Shown here: piece by piece, positions 22,101 through 30,025 of the stretch
Position numbering within the stretch: the stretch's first letter is position 1
How the letters are laid out: every line of letters begins with the position of its first letter
Made by a program: the position numbers and the translations under genes
From: JAUWOY01 sp034431315
GTDB taxonomy: Bacteria > Chloroflexota > Anaerolineae > VGOG01
DNA length: 30,025 nucleotides
Direction of reading: 5' to 3'
NCBI GenBank assembly: GCA_034431315.1
Contig: DAOUDK010000050.1
Span: forward strand, 1-30,025
The notes under the pieces: generated by a model
Database searches by the model: none
Seen by the model: only the letters and a program-made list of their open reading frames with translations
What the model was told of the DNA's origin: nothing

Positions 22101-25100
22101 TTGGGATGGTCAGCATCTGTGGATCAATGGACGCGATAGCGCAACTACTTATGCGCTTGACCCCACCGATGGAAGTGTAGTATCCTTCTTCAGCACCCCA
22201 CCCGGCGCTGGTCTGAACAACGGGCAAGGGGCGGCTTTTGACGGCCAATACCTGTGGATTGCAAACAGCGATGTCCGAATGATCTATCAGATTGACGTTG
22301 AACATGCTGTTCCAGACGTCCCCTGGCTCTCCGAGGAGCCAATCTCCGGCACGGTGTCGGCCGATAGTTCGCTATCTGTGGGTGTGATCTTTGACGCCAC
22401 GGGGCTGGCCCTGGGGGACTATACTGCTAGTCTTGCCATCCACAGCAACGACCCCGACGAGAACTCTGTGACCGTGCCTGTCACAATGCATGTGGTGTCA
22501 GATGTCAACGCACCGCCCAATACACCCAGCAATCCTTCGCCAGCGGATGGGGCAACGGGAGTGTCAATCAACGCCGATTTGAGTTGGACAGGCGGCGACC
22601 CCGACCCCAGCGACACCGTCACCTATGACGTCTACTTCGAGGCCAACGACAGCACCCCGGACGATCTCATCTGCAACGATGTGCCCACTCCTGCGTGCGC
22701 CCCGGGCACGTTGGCCTATGACACCCACTACTACTGGTACGTCGTCGCCACCGACAACCACAGTGCTTCCACCACGGGTGATGTCTGGGACTTCACCACC
22801 GAACCTTGCCCAGACCCACCTACTACCCCCTACAACCCCTCGCCTGCCGATGGGGCCACGGACGTCTCCATCAACGCCGACCTGACTTGGTCTGGGGGGC
22901 ATCCTTGTCCTGGCGAGTCGGTGACCTACGACGTCTACTTTGGCACCTTCGATCCTCCGACCACGCTGATCTGTGACGATGTGTCAAGTACCACTTGCGA
23001 TCCGGGGACACTGAGCTATGAGACTCACTACTACTGGAAGGTGGTGGCCAACGGGCTCAACGGCCCCAGCCCCGGCCCAGTGTGGGACTTCACCACTACA
23101 CCTTGTCCAGACCCGCCGACTACTCCACACAACCCCTCACCTGCAGATGGGGCCACAGGCGTGTCCATCAACGCCGACTTGAGCTGGTCTGGGGGACATC
23201 CTTGCCCTGGCGAGTCGGTGACCTACGACGTCTACTTTGGCACCTCCGATCCTCCGACCACGCTCATCTGTGACGATGTGTCCAGTACCACTTGCGATCC
23301 AGGGACGCTGAGCTACGACACTCACTACTACTGGCAGGTGGTGGCCAACGGGCTCAACGGCCCCAGCCCCGGCCCAATGTGGGACTTCACCACCGAATCT
23401 TGTCCAGACCCGCCCACTACTCCCCACGACCCTTCGCCTCCCGATGATGCCACGGACGTCTCCATCGACGCCGATTTGAGTTGGTCTGGGGGGCACCCTT
23501 GCCCTGGTGAGTCGGTGACCTACGACGTCTACTTTGGCACCTCTAATCCCCCGACCACCCTAATCTGTGACGATGTGTCCAGTACCACTTGCGATCCAGG
23601 GACACTGAGCTACAACACCCACTACTACTGGCAGGTGGTGGCCAACGGGCTCAACGGCCCTAGCACAGGCCCAGTGTGGGACTTCGCCACTACACCTTGT
23701 CCAGACCCGCCGACTACTCCACACAACCCCTCACCTGCAGATGGGGCCACAGGCGTCTCCATCAACGCTGACCTGAGTTGGTCTGGGGGACACCCTTGTC
23801 CTGGCGAGTCGGTGACCTACGATGTCTACTTTGACACCTCCGATCCCCCGACCACGCTGATTTGCGACGATGTGCTCATCACCACTTGCGATCCGGGTGC
23901 ACTGAGCTACGAGACTCAGTACTACTGGAAGGTGGTGGCCAACGGGCTCAACGGCCCCAGCCCCGGCCCAGTGTGGGACTTCACCACCGGAGAGGAGCCC
24001 TGTACAGACCCACCCACTACTCCCTACAACCCCTCGCCCGCCGATGATGCCACGGGCGTGTCCATCAACGCCGACTTGAGCTGGTCTGGGGGACACCCTT
24101 GCCCTGGCGAGTCGGTGACCTACGATGTCTACTTTGGCACCTCCGATCCCCCGACCACGCTGGTCTGCGACGGTGTGTCAAGTGCCACTTGCGATCCGGG
24201 GACACTGAGCTACGGCACTCACTACTACTGGCAGGTGGTGGCCAATGGGCTCAACGGCCCCGGCGATGGTCCGGTTTGGGACTTCACCACCACTCCCTGT
24301 GGCCCCACCAACGTCGGCGGGCCTATCACTTCCGACACTACCTGGACGGCTGCCTGCTCTCCCTACATTGTGACCACCAGCATCCTCGTGATGGATGGCA
24401 TCCGCCTGACCATCGAGCCTGGCGTCGAGGTCAGGTTCAATGCGGACAAGGCCCTCCAGATAGATGGCGAGTTGATAACCCAGGGGACAAGCAGTAGCCT
24501 CATCGCCTTCACCTCGAATGTCGGAACCAGTCCGGGCGACTGGGGCTACATTCTGTTCACTGACAGCAGCGTGGACGCCACCTATGATACTGGAGAGGAT
24601 TATCTCAGCGGGTCCATCATCCAATACGCGATCATTGAGTACGGTGGTAGGGCCGGCGGTTATGGTGCCCTACGCGTGGCTGAGGCTGCGCCCTTCATAG
24701 ACCACTCGACCGTCCGACACAGTGCAGGTAGTGGCATCCGGGTCTCCGACGACGGCGCTCCCAAGACAACCTACAATACGATTACCGACAATGCGTACCG
24801 GGGCATCTGGGTAACGGGCCATGGCTCGATGGAGATCAGCCACAACACCATCACCGACAACGGTGGCGGCATCCAACTTAGTGCTTACACAGGGAGCACC
24901 GTGATGATCAGCAACAACACTATCACCGGCAACTCAACTTCCGGCCATGGTGGTGGCATCTTAGCCGAGGCTTTTGGGGGAACAGTGATTATCATTGACA
25001 ACACTATTACTGAGAATACGGTCTCCGGCTTCTCTACTGGCGGTGGTGGGATCTTTGCCAATAGTAGGGAGGGGGGGATAGTGACGATCAGTGGCAATAC

Positions 25101-28100
25101 TATTACCGACAACTCGACTTACTACTATGGGGGTGGCATATGTTGTTACTATGATTGTACTGTCAACAACAATTTCATCGTTGGCAATTCGGCTTCCCGA
25201 GGTGGAGGCATTTACGCTGTCTACTGGCCGACGACGATCAGCGGCAACACCATCTTTAGCAATTCAGCTTCCCGAGGAGGAGGGATTTACAAGACGTCCG
25301 GGGGAGGGATAGTCAGCTACAACCTAATCCTCAACAACACGTCTGGAAACGGCCGGGGAGGTGTGTACATCGATGGTCATCCTGATTTCAATGGCAACAA
25401 CATCTATGGCAACACTGACTACGAACTCTACAACGGCAATAGCCAGGGCTCAACTGACCTGAACGCCGAGAACAACTGGTGGGGCACGGCCGATCCGGCC
25501 CCAATCGCCGCTCACATCTGGGACTGGTTTGACGATTCCAACCTGGGTATCGTAGATTACACCCCTTACCGGACCTCCCACAACACCGACGCGCCCATCT
25601 CTCCCCCTACAGGCCTGGCTGCCACTCCCAGCGGCACCTCCATCATCCTGAACTGGTCCCCTAACCCCGAAAGCGACCTGGATGGGTACAAGGTCTACTA
25701 CGACACGGACGGGGCTGGCTTCCCTTACAACGGCACGGGAGCCAACGAAGGTGACTCCCCCGTTGACGCAGGCGATACCACTACTTTTACCCTCACCGAC
25801 CTTCCCGTCACCGGTTGGTACACCATCTACTATATTGCCATCACCGCCTACGACACGGCTGCCGACGGCACCAACGACCAGACCGAAGGTCACGAGAGTT
25901 GGTATAGCGAAGAAAAAGCAGCGACCATCTTTCCTCCAGTGGCTTTCAAAATCATCCAGGTTTCTCCCCTAAATGCCAGCAACAACGTCGCGCCAGACGC
26001 CACCATCAGTGCTGCATTTGACCAAACAGTGGATTTCAGTACTGTTAACGCCCGCACCTTTACCGTGCGTGGGGGCCAAACCGGAGTTTATGCGGGCGCC
26101 TACAGTCAAGGCTCGGTGCAGTTTGACGCTGCCGCGAATTTTAAACCAGGCGAGGAGATCGTGGTTAATCTGAGCGACGGGGTGCGGTCAGCAGGTGGGA
26201 CAGCTCTCACCCCCTACGCCTGGGGCTTCCGGGTGGCAGTGACGGGCGGCAGCGGCGTTTTCAGCGACAGCGGCCAAAACCTGGGTAGTTTAGAAAGCGT
26301 GGCCGTGGCGTTGGGAGACCTGGATGGCGACGATGACCTCGATGCCTTCGTCGCAAATGGTAATGGTCAAGCCAACAAGGTGTGGCTGAACGATGGGACG
26401 GGCACCTTCGGCGACAGCGGCCAGAGCCTGGGCGGTTCATACAGCAAAGGCGTGGCCCTAGGGGACTTGGACGGTGATGGCGACCTCGATGCCTTCGTCG
26501 CGAATTGGACTAGTCAAGCCAACAGGGTCTGGTTGAACGATGGGACGGGCACCTTCAGCGACAGCGGTCAGAGCCTGGGCAGTTCAACCAGCTATAGCGT
26601 GGCGCTGGGAGATGTGGACGGCGATAGCGACCTCGATGCCTTCGTCGCGAACAGTGGTCAAGCCAACAAGGTCTGGTTGAACGATGGGACGGGCACCTTC
26701 AGCGACAGCGGTCAGAGCCTGGGCAGTTCATACAGCGATGGCGTGGCCCTGGGGGACGTAGACGGCGATGGCGATCTTGATGCTTTCGTCGCGAATTGGA
26801 GTAATCAAGCCAACAAGGTGTGGCTGAACGATGGGATGGGCACCTTCGGCGACAGCGGCCAGAGCCTGGGCAGTTCATACAGCTATGGTGTGGCCCTGGG
26901 GGACGTGGATGGCGACGGCGATCTTGATGCCTTCGTCTCGAACAGTGGTCAACCCAACAAGGTGTGGCTGAACGATGGGACGGGCGCCTTCAGCGACAGC
27001 GGCCAGAGCCTGGACAGTTCACAGAGCTATGGCGTGGCGCTGGGGGATGTGGACGACGACGGTGACCTTGATGCCTTTGTCGGGAATTATCTTCAAGCCG
27101 ACAAGGTGTGGCTGAACGATGGGACAGGTACTTTCAGCGACAGCGGCCAGAGCTTGGGCAGTTCAAAAAGCCATGGTGTGGCCCTGGGGGATGTGGACGG
27201 GGACGGCGACCTCGATGCCTTCGTCGCGAATATCTGGAATCAAGCCAACAAGGTCTGGCTGAACCAAGAGGAGGAGCCCTGCCCAGACCCTCCGACTACT
27301 CCCTACAACCCCTCGCCTGCCGATGATGCCACGGGCGTGTCCATCAACACCGACCTGAGCTGGTCTGGGGGGCACCCTTGCCCTGGCGAGTCGGTGACCT
27401 ACGATGTCTACTTTGACGCCTCCGATCCCCCAACCACGCTCATCTGCGACGATGTGTCCAGTACCACTTGCGATCCGGGGTCACTGAGCTACAATAGCCA
27501 CTACTACTGGCAGGTAGTGGCCAACGGGCTCAACGGCCCTAGCACAGGCCCAGTGTGGGACTTCACCACCGAGGAGGAGCCCTGTACAGACCCACCCACC
27601 ACTCCCTACAACCCCTCGCCTGCCGATGGGGCCACGGACATCTCTATCAACGCTGACCTGAGCTGGTCTGGGGGGCATCCTTGTCCTGGTGAGTCGGTCA
27701 CCTATGATGTCTACTTTGACGCCTCCGATCCCCCAACTACGCTCATCTGCGACGATGTGTCCAGTACCACTTGCGATCCGGGGACGCTGAGCTACGGCAC
27801 TCACTACTACTGGCAGGCAGTGGCCAACGGGCTGAACGGCCCTAGCCCCGGCCCAGTGTGGGACTTCACCACCGAGGAGGAGCCCTGTACAGACCCACCC
27901 ACCACTCCGTACAACCCCTCACCTGCCGATGGGGCCACGGACGTATCCATCAATGCTGACTTGACTTGGTCTGGAGGGCACCCTTGCCCTGGCGAGTCGG
28001 TGACCTACGATGTCTACTTTGGCACCTCCGATCCCCCAAGCACGCTCATCTGCGACGATGTGTCAAGTACCACTTGCGATCCGGGGACCTTGAGCTACGA

Positions 28101-29631
28101 GACCCATTACTCCTGGCAGGTGGTGGCCAAGGGGCTCAATGGCCCCAGCACCGGTCAAGTGTGGGACTTCTGGACTGGTCCCCCTGAAGTGGGTTTCTAT
28201 GTGGACGATGATGGTGCCAACACGTCTGATTGCGGCAGTCAGACCAACCCCTGCCAGACCATCTCCTATGCCTTGACCAAGGTATCTGGCCCGGACGCAA
28301 CGATCTACGTGGCACCCGGCACCTACGACACTGTCATGGGTGGTGGCTGGGCAGAGGTGTTCCCGATCAACATGAAGGATGGTGTCTCGTTGGTTGGGGC
28401 AGGGGCGGATGTCACTATCCTAGATGCCAATCAGAGTGCGGCTGTCATCAAGGCGGTGGATATCGGAGAGGGGGAACGCATTGCTGGCTTCACCATTCGT
28501 AATGGTTACTGGCCCGGCAGCGACCACGGCGGTGGCCTCTACATCTCCGGCTCATCACCCGTCGTCGAAGACAACGTCATCACCGACAACGACGCCGGTG
28601 CGTCAGGCAACGCTTACCACAGCGGCGGCGGCATCTACGTCAAGAACGGCTCACCGACGATCCGCAACAACACGATCACCAATAACGGGCTACGCGCGAG
28701 CCTGACCGGTGACTGCGGCGGCGGCATCTATATCACTGGTGCGACTTCTGCCCCGCTTATCCAGGGCAACGTCATCTCGAACAACCGTGTCTGGATTGGA
28801 GGCGCTGGCATCTATGTTGAAAGCTCTTCCGCCGCTTCCACTATCGAGGCCAATCTCATCAAAGACAACAACCAGGCCAGCGCACAGTCGGTGGACCATC
28901 AGGAGAGTGCTGGAGGGATTGCACTGCACAATTCGCCAGCCGTGGTGCGCAACAACATCATCGTCGGCAACGTACACACCGGCCTGAACTTATATGGCTC
29001 CGCCGCATCGAGCGCTTCCGTAGTCAACAACACTATCGCCGATAATACCTGGGATGGCATTTCGCTGTACGGTGCGTCGCCGACCATCGCCAACAACCTG
29101 CTGGTAGGCAACGGCGACTATGGTATCAGCGAAGAGAGCACCAGCGCCGACCCGGCGGTGAGCTACAACCTCTTCCACAATAACGCCGACGGGGTCTACC
29201 TTGACGAAGGCGAAACCCCCCACCTGACCACGACCACCCTCAATGGTTTGGTAGCGGAAGCCCATGACAACCTGGATGGCGACCCGGCCTTCGTTGATCA
29301 GGCTGGTGGAGACTACCATCTCACAGCCGGTTCGCCGGCGATTGACGTGGGTGACAACAACGCTCCCGGCTTGCCAGATACCGACTTTGATGGCAACTCA
29401 AGGATCGTCAACGGGGTGGTAGACATAGGGGCCGATGAGTTTACGCTTCTAGGCGACCTTGACCATGACTGCGATGTGGATGTAGAGGACATCATGCGGG
29501 TAGCCAGTCGCTGGCGCATGACGGACGATGATCCTGACTGGGAGGCGCGCTACGACCTCAATGGCGATGGAATCATCACCGTGGTAGACATCATGCTCGT
29601 GGTGGCTCACTGGGGAGAGACCTGCCCGTGA
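19183..29631 (+). CDS. Giant secreted M4 (thermolysin-type) metalloprotease with beta-propeller, Fn3-like, beta-helix, VCBS and dockerin modules
   Basis: This is a 3482-residue exported zinc protease. In order: signal peptide (1-27), FTP/propeptide region (about 60-175), M4 catalytic domain (about 265-545) with H363-E364-x-x-H367 (VVAHEMTHGV), third ligand E387 (GAINEAFSDMW) and H454 (GGVHGNSG). A MAM-like jelly-roll domain (about 565-750) and HYDIN-like segments flank a beta-propeller-like region (about 833-1040). Six Fn3-like repeats (1112-1706), a right-handed beta-helix (1707-2136), an Fn3, a Big_5-like domain, seven VCBS/FG-GAP Ca-binding repeats (2360-2695), three more Fn3-like repeats (2699-2997), a second beta-helix (3002-3420) and a type I dockerin (3424-3482) follow. 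The catalytic residues are all present, so it is probably active. The dockerin suggests attachment to a cohesin. AGGAGG lies 6 nt upstream of the ATG. The gene upstream encodes the likely inhibitor. Confidence 0.92.
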   Translation: MKTLRTAIIAVLLVITLVLPARSGPLAQEPPPRPPGPTDQALIDRLRQETGDKVRISYHAKTGKVRFIGTDLEHTISQPGRLAAGATPEDVARQFLATYGQLFGLSDQAQELTVIRTKTADRARSFVRFQQVYKGIPVLGGELIVQMDASKNVVSANGEVLPDLELNSVPRIDAEAASLRALTRVAKDYSLSVDDLMATEPELWTYNPNLLGGPGPSLTTLVWRMEVQPKELLPIHELVLVDAHLGFVALHFNQIDAAKNRLIYDNNNDWTLGLPGNGPIRTEGQGPTGITDVDNAYGYAGDTYDFYWNTHGRDSLDNAGTNLVSTTRYCPNSTDCPYENAFWDGQQMVYGDGYASADDVVAHEMTHGVTQYESNLFYYMQSGAINEAFSDMWGEFVDLTNGAGDDTAGVRWLIGEDLSIGAIRDMSDPPAYGDPARIGSTYYYCGEGDNGGVHGNSGVANKAAYLMTDGDTFNGYTVTGIGIDKTAKIFYEVQTNLFTSAADYQDLYDGLYQACTDLIGTSGITASDCQEVQDAANATEMNQQPTSCSAINAPICDSGSPTNLFFDDMENTSSGNWTSAAIVGSNEWYYPQNSHPYTGFDATYATSGVYNVWGYNYYDTADYYMAMTSGVALPAGSQPYLHFNHAYAFEDYGTTMYDGGVLEYSTNGGSSWNDAGSLFTHNGYDGTISSSFGNPLGGRQAFGGESNDYFSSRLNLSSLAGQSVRFRFRIGTDSSYDAYGWFIDDVRIYTCPLPDIEVSPASFEETVIEGGMVTKTLTISNTSTDSLTFSISEVPGSFTPTAILDGHRPAQSLDETGNPPQELLLSPIILLDLGDVVNSFSAPAAEFIGLEWINGYLWAASSSNSMLYKLNPVSGAILDTISVPGLSMAGLAWDGSAFWITDATADVIAKVNTSGTVLLTFPAPSSGPVGLAWDGAYLWDVDWVSAELHKINPSNGAVLHIIPSPDTNPAGVAWDGQHLWINGRDSATTYALDPTDGSVVSFFSTPPGAGLNNGQGAAFDGQYLWIANSDVRMIYQIDVEHAVPDVPWLSEEPISGTVSADSSLSVGVIFDATGLALGDYTASLAIHSNDPDENSVTVPVTMHVVSDVNAPPNTPSNPSPADGATGVSINADLSWTGGDPDPSDTVTYDVYFEANDSTPDDLICNDVPTPACAPGTLAYDTHYYWYVVATDNHSASTTGDVWDFTTEPCPDPPTTPYNPSPADGATDVSINADLTWSGGHPCPGESVTYDVYFGTFDPPTTLICDDVSSTTCDPGTLSYETHYYWKVVANGLNGPSPGPVWDFTTTPCPDPPTTPHNPSPADGATGVSINADLSWSGGHPCPGESVTYDVYFGTSDPPTTLICDDVSSTTCDPGTLSYDTHYYWQVVANGLNGPSPGPMWDFTTESCPDPPTTPHDPSPPDDATDVSIDADLSWSGGHPCPGESVTYDVYFGTSNPPTTLICDDVSSTTCDPGTLSYNTHYYWQVVANGLNGPSTGPVWDFATTPCPDPPTTPHNPSPADGATGVSINADLSWSGGHPCPGESVTYDVYFDTSDPPTTLICDDVLITTCDPGALSYETQYYWKVVANGLNGPSPGPVWDFTTGEEPCTDPPTTPYNPSPADDATGVSINADLSWSGGHPCPGESVTYDVYFGTSDPPTTLVCDGVSSATCDPGTLSYGTHYYWQVVANGLNGPGDGPVWDFTTTPCGPTNVGGPITSDTTWTAACSPYIVTTSILVMDGIRLTIEPGVEVRFNADKALQIDGELITQGTSSSLIAFTSNVGTSPGDWGYILFTDSSVDATYDTGEDYLSGSIIQYAIIEYGGRAGGYGALRVAEAAPFIDHSTVRHSAGSGIRVSDDGAPKTTYNTITDNAYRGIWVTGHGSMEISHNTITDNGGGIQLSAYTGSTVMISNNTITGNSTSGHGGGILAEAFGGTVIIIDNTITENTVSGFSTGGGGIFANSREGGIVTISGNTITDNSTYYYGGGICCYYDCTVNNNFIVGNSASRGGGIYAVYWPTTISGNTIFSNSASRGGGIYKTSGGGIVSYNLILNNTSGNGRGGVYIDGHPDFNGNNIYGNTDYELYNGNSQGSTDLNAENNWWGTADPAPIAAHIWDWFDDSNLGIVDYTPYRTSHNTDAPISPPTGLAATPSGTSIILNWSPNPESDLDGYKVYYDTDGAGFPYNGTGANEGDSPVDAGDTTTFTLTDLPVTGWYTIYYIAITAYDTAADGTNDQTEGHESWYSEEKAATIFPPVAFKIIQVSPLNASNNVAPDATISAAFDQTVDFSTVNARTFTVRGGQTGVYAGAYSQGSVQFDAAANFKPGEEIVVNLSDGVRSAGGTALTPYAWGFRVAVTGGSGVFSDSGQNLGSLESVAVALGDLDGDDDLDAFVANGNGQANKVWLNDGTGTFGDSGQSLGGSYSKGVALGDLDGDGDLDAFVANWTSQANRVWLNDGTGTFSDSGQSLGSSTSYSVALGDVDGDSDLDAFVANSGQANKVWLNDGTGTFSDSGQSLGSSYSDGVALGDVDGDGDLDAFVANWSNQANKVWLNDGMGTFGDSGQSLGSSYSYGVALGDVDGDGDLDAFVSNSGQPNKVWLNDGTGAFSDSGQSLDSSQSYGVALGDVDDDGDLDAFVGNYLQADKVWLNDGTGTFSDSGQSLGSSKSHGVALGDVDGDGDLDAFVANIWNQANKVWLNQEEEPCPDPPTTPYNPSPADDATGVSINTDLSWSGGHPCPGESVTYDVYFDASDPPTTLICDDVSSTTCDPGSLSYNSHYYWQVVANGLNGPSTGPVWDFTTEEEPCTDPPTTPYNPSPADGATDISINADLSWSGGHPCPGESVTYDVYFDASDPPTTLICDDVSSTTCDPGTLSYGTHYYWQAVANGLNGPSPGPVWDFTTEEEPCTDPPTTPYNPSPADGATDVSINADLTWSGGHPCPGESVTYDVYFGTSDPPSTLICDDVSSTTCDPGTLSYETHYSWQVVAKGLNGPSTGQVWDFWTGPPEVGFYVDDDGANTSDCGSQTNPCQTISYALTKVSGPDATIYVAPGTYDTVMGGGWAEVFPINMKDGVSLVGAGADVTILDANQSAAVIKAVDIGEGERIAGFTIRNGYWPGSDHGGGLYISGSSPVVEDNVITDNDAGASGNAYHSGGGIYVKNGSPTIRNNTITNNGLRASLTGDCGGGIYITGATSAPLIQGNVISNNRVWIGGAGIYVESSSAASTIEANLIKDNNQASAQSVDHQESAGGIALHNSPAVVRNNIIVGNVHTGLNLYGSAASSASVVNNTIADNTWDGISLYGASPTIANNLLVGNGDYGISEESTSADPAVSYNLFHNNADGVYLDEGETPHLTTTTLNGLVAEAHDNLDGDPAFVDQAGGDYHLTAGSPAIDVGDNNAPGLPDTDFDGNSRIVNGVVDIGADEFTLLGDLDHDCDVDVEDIMRVASRWRMTDDDPDWEARYDLNGDGIITVVDIMLVVAHWGETCP
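22804..24294 (+). repeat. Five near-identical 297-bp Fn3-like coding repeats (block A)
   Basis: Units start at 22804, 23101, 23398, 23695 and 23998, each 297 bp; three extra codons (GEE) precede the last. Each encodes PDPPTTPxxPSPADxATxVS, then LSWSGGHPCPGESVTYDVYF and THYYWQVVANGLNGPS. Conservation extends to silent positions. The units beginning at 23101 and 23695 are nearly identical over their first 65 bases. A diverged sixth copy lies at 22516-22803. Confidence 0.85.
26260..27267 (+). repeat. Seven tandem VCBS/FG-GAP coding repeats
   Basis: Units start at 26260, 26407, 26554, 26698, 26845, 26989 and 27133, with lengths of 144 or 147 bp. Each encodes FSDSGQSLGSS, then GVALGDVDGDGDLDAFVAN and KVWLNDGTGT. 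The DxDGDGDxD loop is the calcium-binding signature of FG-GAP/VCBS beta-propeller blades, and seven units are enough for one complete seven-bladed propeller. Confidence 0.88.
27277..28173 (+). repeat. Three further Fn3-like coding repeats (block B)
   Basis: Units start at 27277, 27580 and 27883, with a period of 303 bp because EEE codons link them. They are close copies of the block A units about 3-4 kb upstream, pointing to duplication or gene conversion across the VCBS region. Confidence 0.85.
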
Positions 29632-29659
29632 GGGGGTGGTTTGAATCGTGAAACACGCG

Positions 29660-29697
29660 AAAGGCCACGAAAGTTGTAAAACGCTTTCGTGGCCTTT
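29660..29697. terminator. Bidirectional terminator hairpin between convergent genes
   Basis: AAAGGCCACGAAAG (29660-29673) pairs perfectly with CTTTCGTGGCCTTT (29684-29697) around a 10-nt loop. ATTTG follows on the plus strand. It sits between the protease gene and the convergent partial gene and would serve both. It is a second copy of the module at 17380-17454. Confidence 0.7.
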
Positions 29698-29720
29698 ATT
29701 TGTCAATGCCTTACCCCAAA

Positions 29721-30025
29721 TCACGGCCCGTAGTCCTTCACGATGAGGGGCAGATAGACATCGTGCGGGTGTACCTTCGTCAGCGCACTCCGCTCGGTCA
29801 GGCCGCCCAGGCCGTCGTTTATGGTCGCGGTGTTGTAGATGACTTGCTCCTCCGTCACGGTGACGGCGAAGACGACGGTGGACATGCCCCTGGAAGGCAC
29901 CTCGCCGTTCCAAGTTGTTCGAGGTGAAGCAAGGGGCCAAGGAGCAGGGAAACCTGGGGTGCAGACGAGGACCCAAGTGACCGTCACTCTGACAGTACAC
30001 CTCGCTCGATTTCCTGGATCAGGAA
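29721..30025 (-). CDS. C-terminal end of a secreted/surface protein (partial, runs off the window)
   Basis: The frame is open from the window edge to the TGA at 29721, so only about 100 C-terminal residues are seen. TWNGEVPSRGMSTVVFAVTV and IYNTATINDGLGGLTERSA resemble the last strands of a DUF11-like (bacterial surface, Ig-type) domain. The terminus VYLPLIVKDYGP is a tail common on exported Chloroflexota proteins and may be a sorting or anchoring signal, though this is not established here. The upstream part reads less like a domain (TPGFPAPWPLASPRTTW), possibly because of a frameshift. It converges on the protease gene and shares its terminator. Confidence 0.6.
   Translation of the reverse strand, partial: PDPGNRARCTVRVTVTWVLVCTPGFPAPWPLASPRTTWNGEVPSRGMSTVVFAVTVTEEQVIYNTATINDGLGGLTERSALTKVHPHDVYLPLIVKDYGP

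Noticed and set aside
22516..24300. CRISPR-like or satellite array
   Set aside because: The repeats are in frame, have a period of 297 bp and encode Fn3-like domains; there are no unique spacers.
1..30025. selC, selA or selB genes in this window
   Set aside because: No tRNA-like or elongation-factor-like sequence was recognised; if present they must lie elsewhere in the genome.

Overview
This is a GC-rich bacterial window that looks like a Chloroflexota (Anaerolineae-type) genome or metagenome contig. That assignment is an inference from style, not from a marker gene. It rests on large secreted repeat proteins ending in dockerins, a C-terminus of the form VYLPLIVKDYGP, neighbouring DUF7718 and DUF5647 genes, and many short palindromic and heptameric repeats between and inside genes. 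No rRNA, tRNA, CRISPR array or transposase was recognised.

Layout. 111-4862 (minus): two secreted proteins, a small YD-repeat/dockerin protein followed by a large transglutaminase-like/RHS protein. 4993-5624: a 76-aa hypothetical gene with a leaderless-type promoter, a nested palindrome, and a 263-bp terminal-inverted-repeat element carrying a collapsed GxxExxY gene. 5619-7525 (minus): a NarL/DesR-type two-component pair. 7670-7736: back-to-back divergent promoters. 7793-8695 (plus): a lipoprotein of the UshA/5'-nucleotidase-like family whose reading frame is crossed by one TGA exactly where a PCGC-type motif expects its second Cys. This is a strong candidate for an undescribed selenoprotein. 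8970-15081 (plus): an amino-acid biosynthesis cluster (thrC, aspartokinase, proC, asd, HAD-like protein) in which every intergenic gap is filled by a different palindromic element. 15100-16656 (minus): YbaK-type deacylase and PHP phosphoesterase. 17025-18187 (plus): a standalone winged-helix protein and the DUF7718/DUF5647 pair. 18294-29631 (plus): a strong promoter, a terminator-type leader, an emfourin-like lipoprotein (predicted M4-protease inhibitor) and a 3482-aa M4 metalloprotease with beta-propeller, Fn3-like, beta-helix, VCBS/FG-GAP and dockerin modules. 29721-30025 (minus): the C-terminal end of another surface protein.

How the genes may work together. The M4 protease and its putative membrane-anchored inhibitor probably form one expression unit. 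Dockerins on this protease and on the YD-repeat protein suggest both dock on a common cohesin encoded elsewhere. Asd, aspartokinase and ThrC cover parts of the aspartate-family pathway. The two-component pair shares a regulatory region with the putative selenoprotein, so co-regulation is plausible but unproven.
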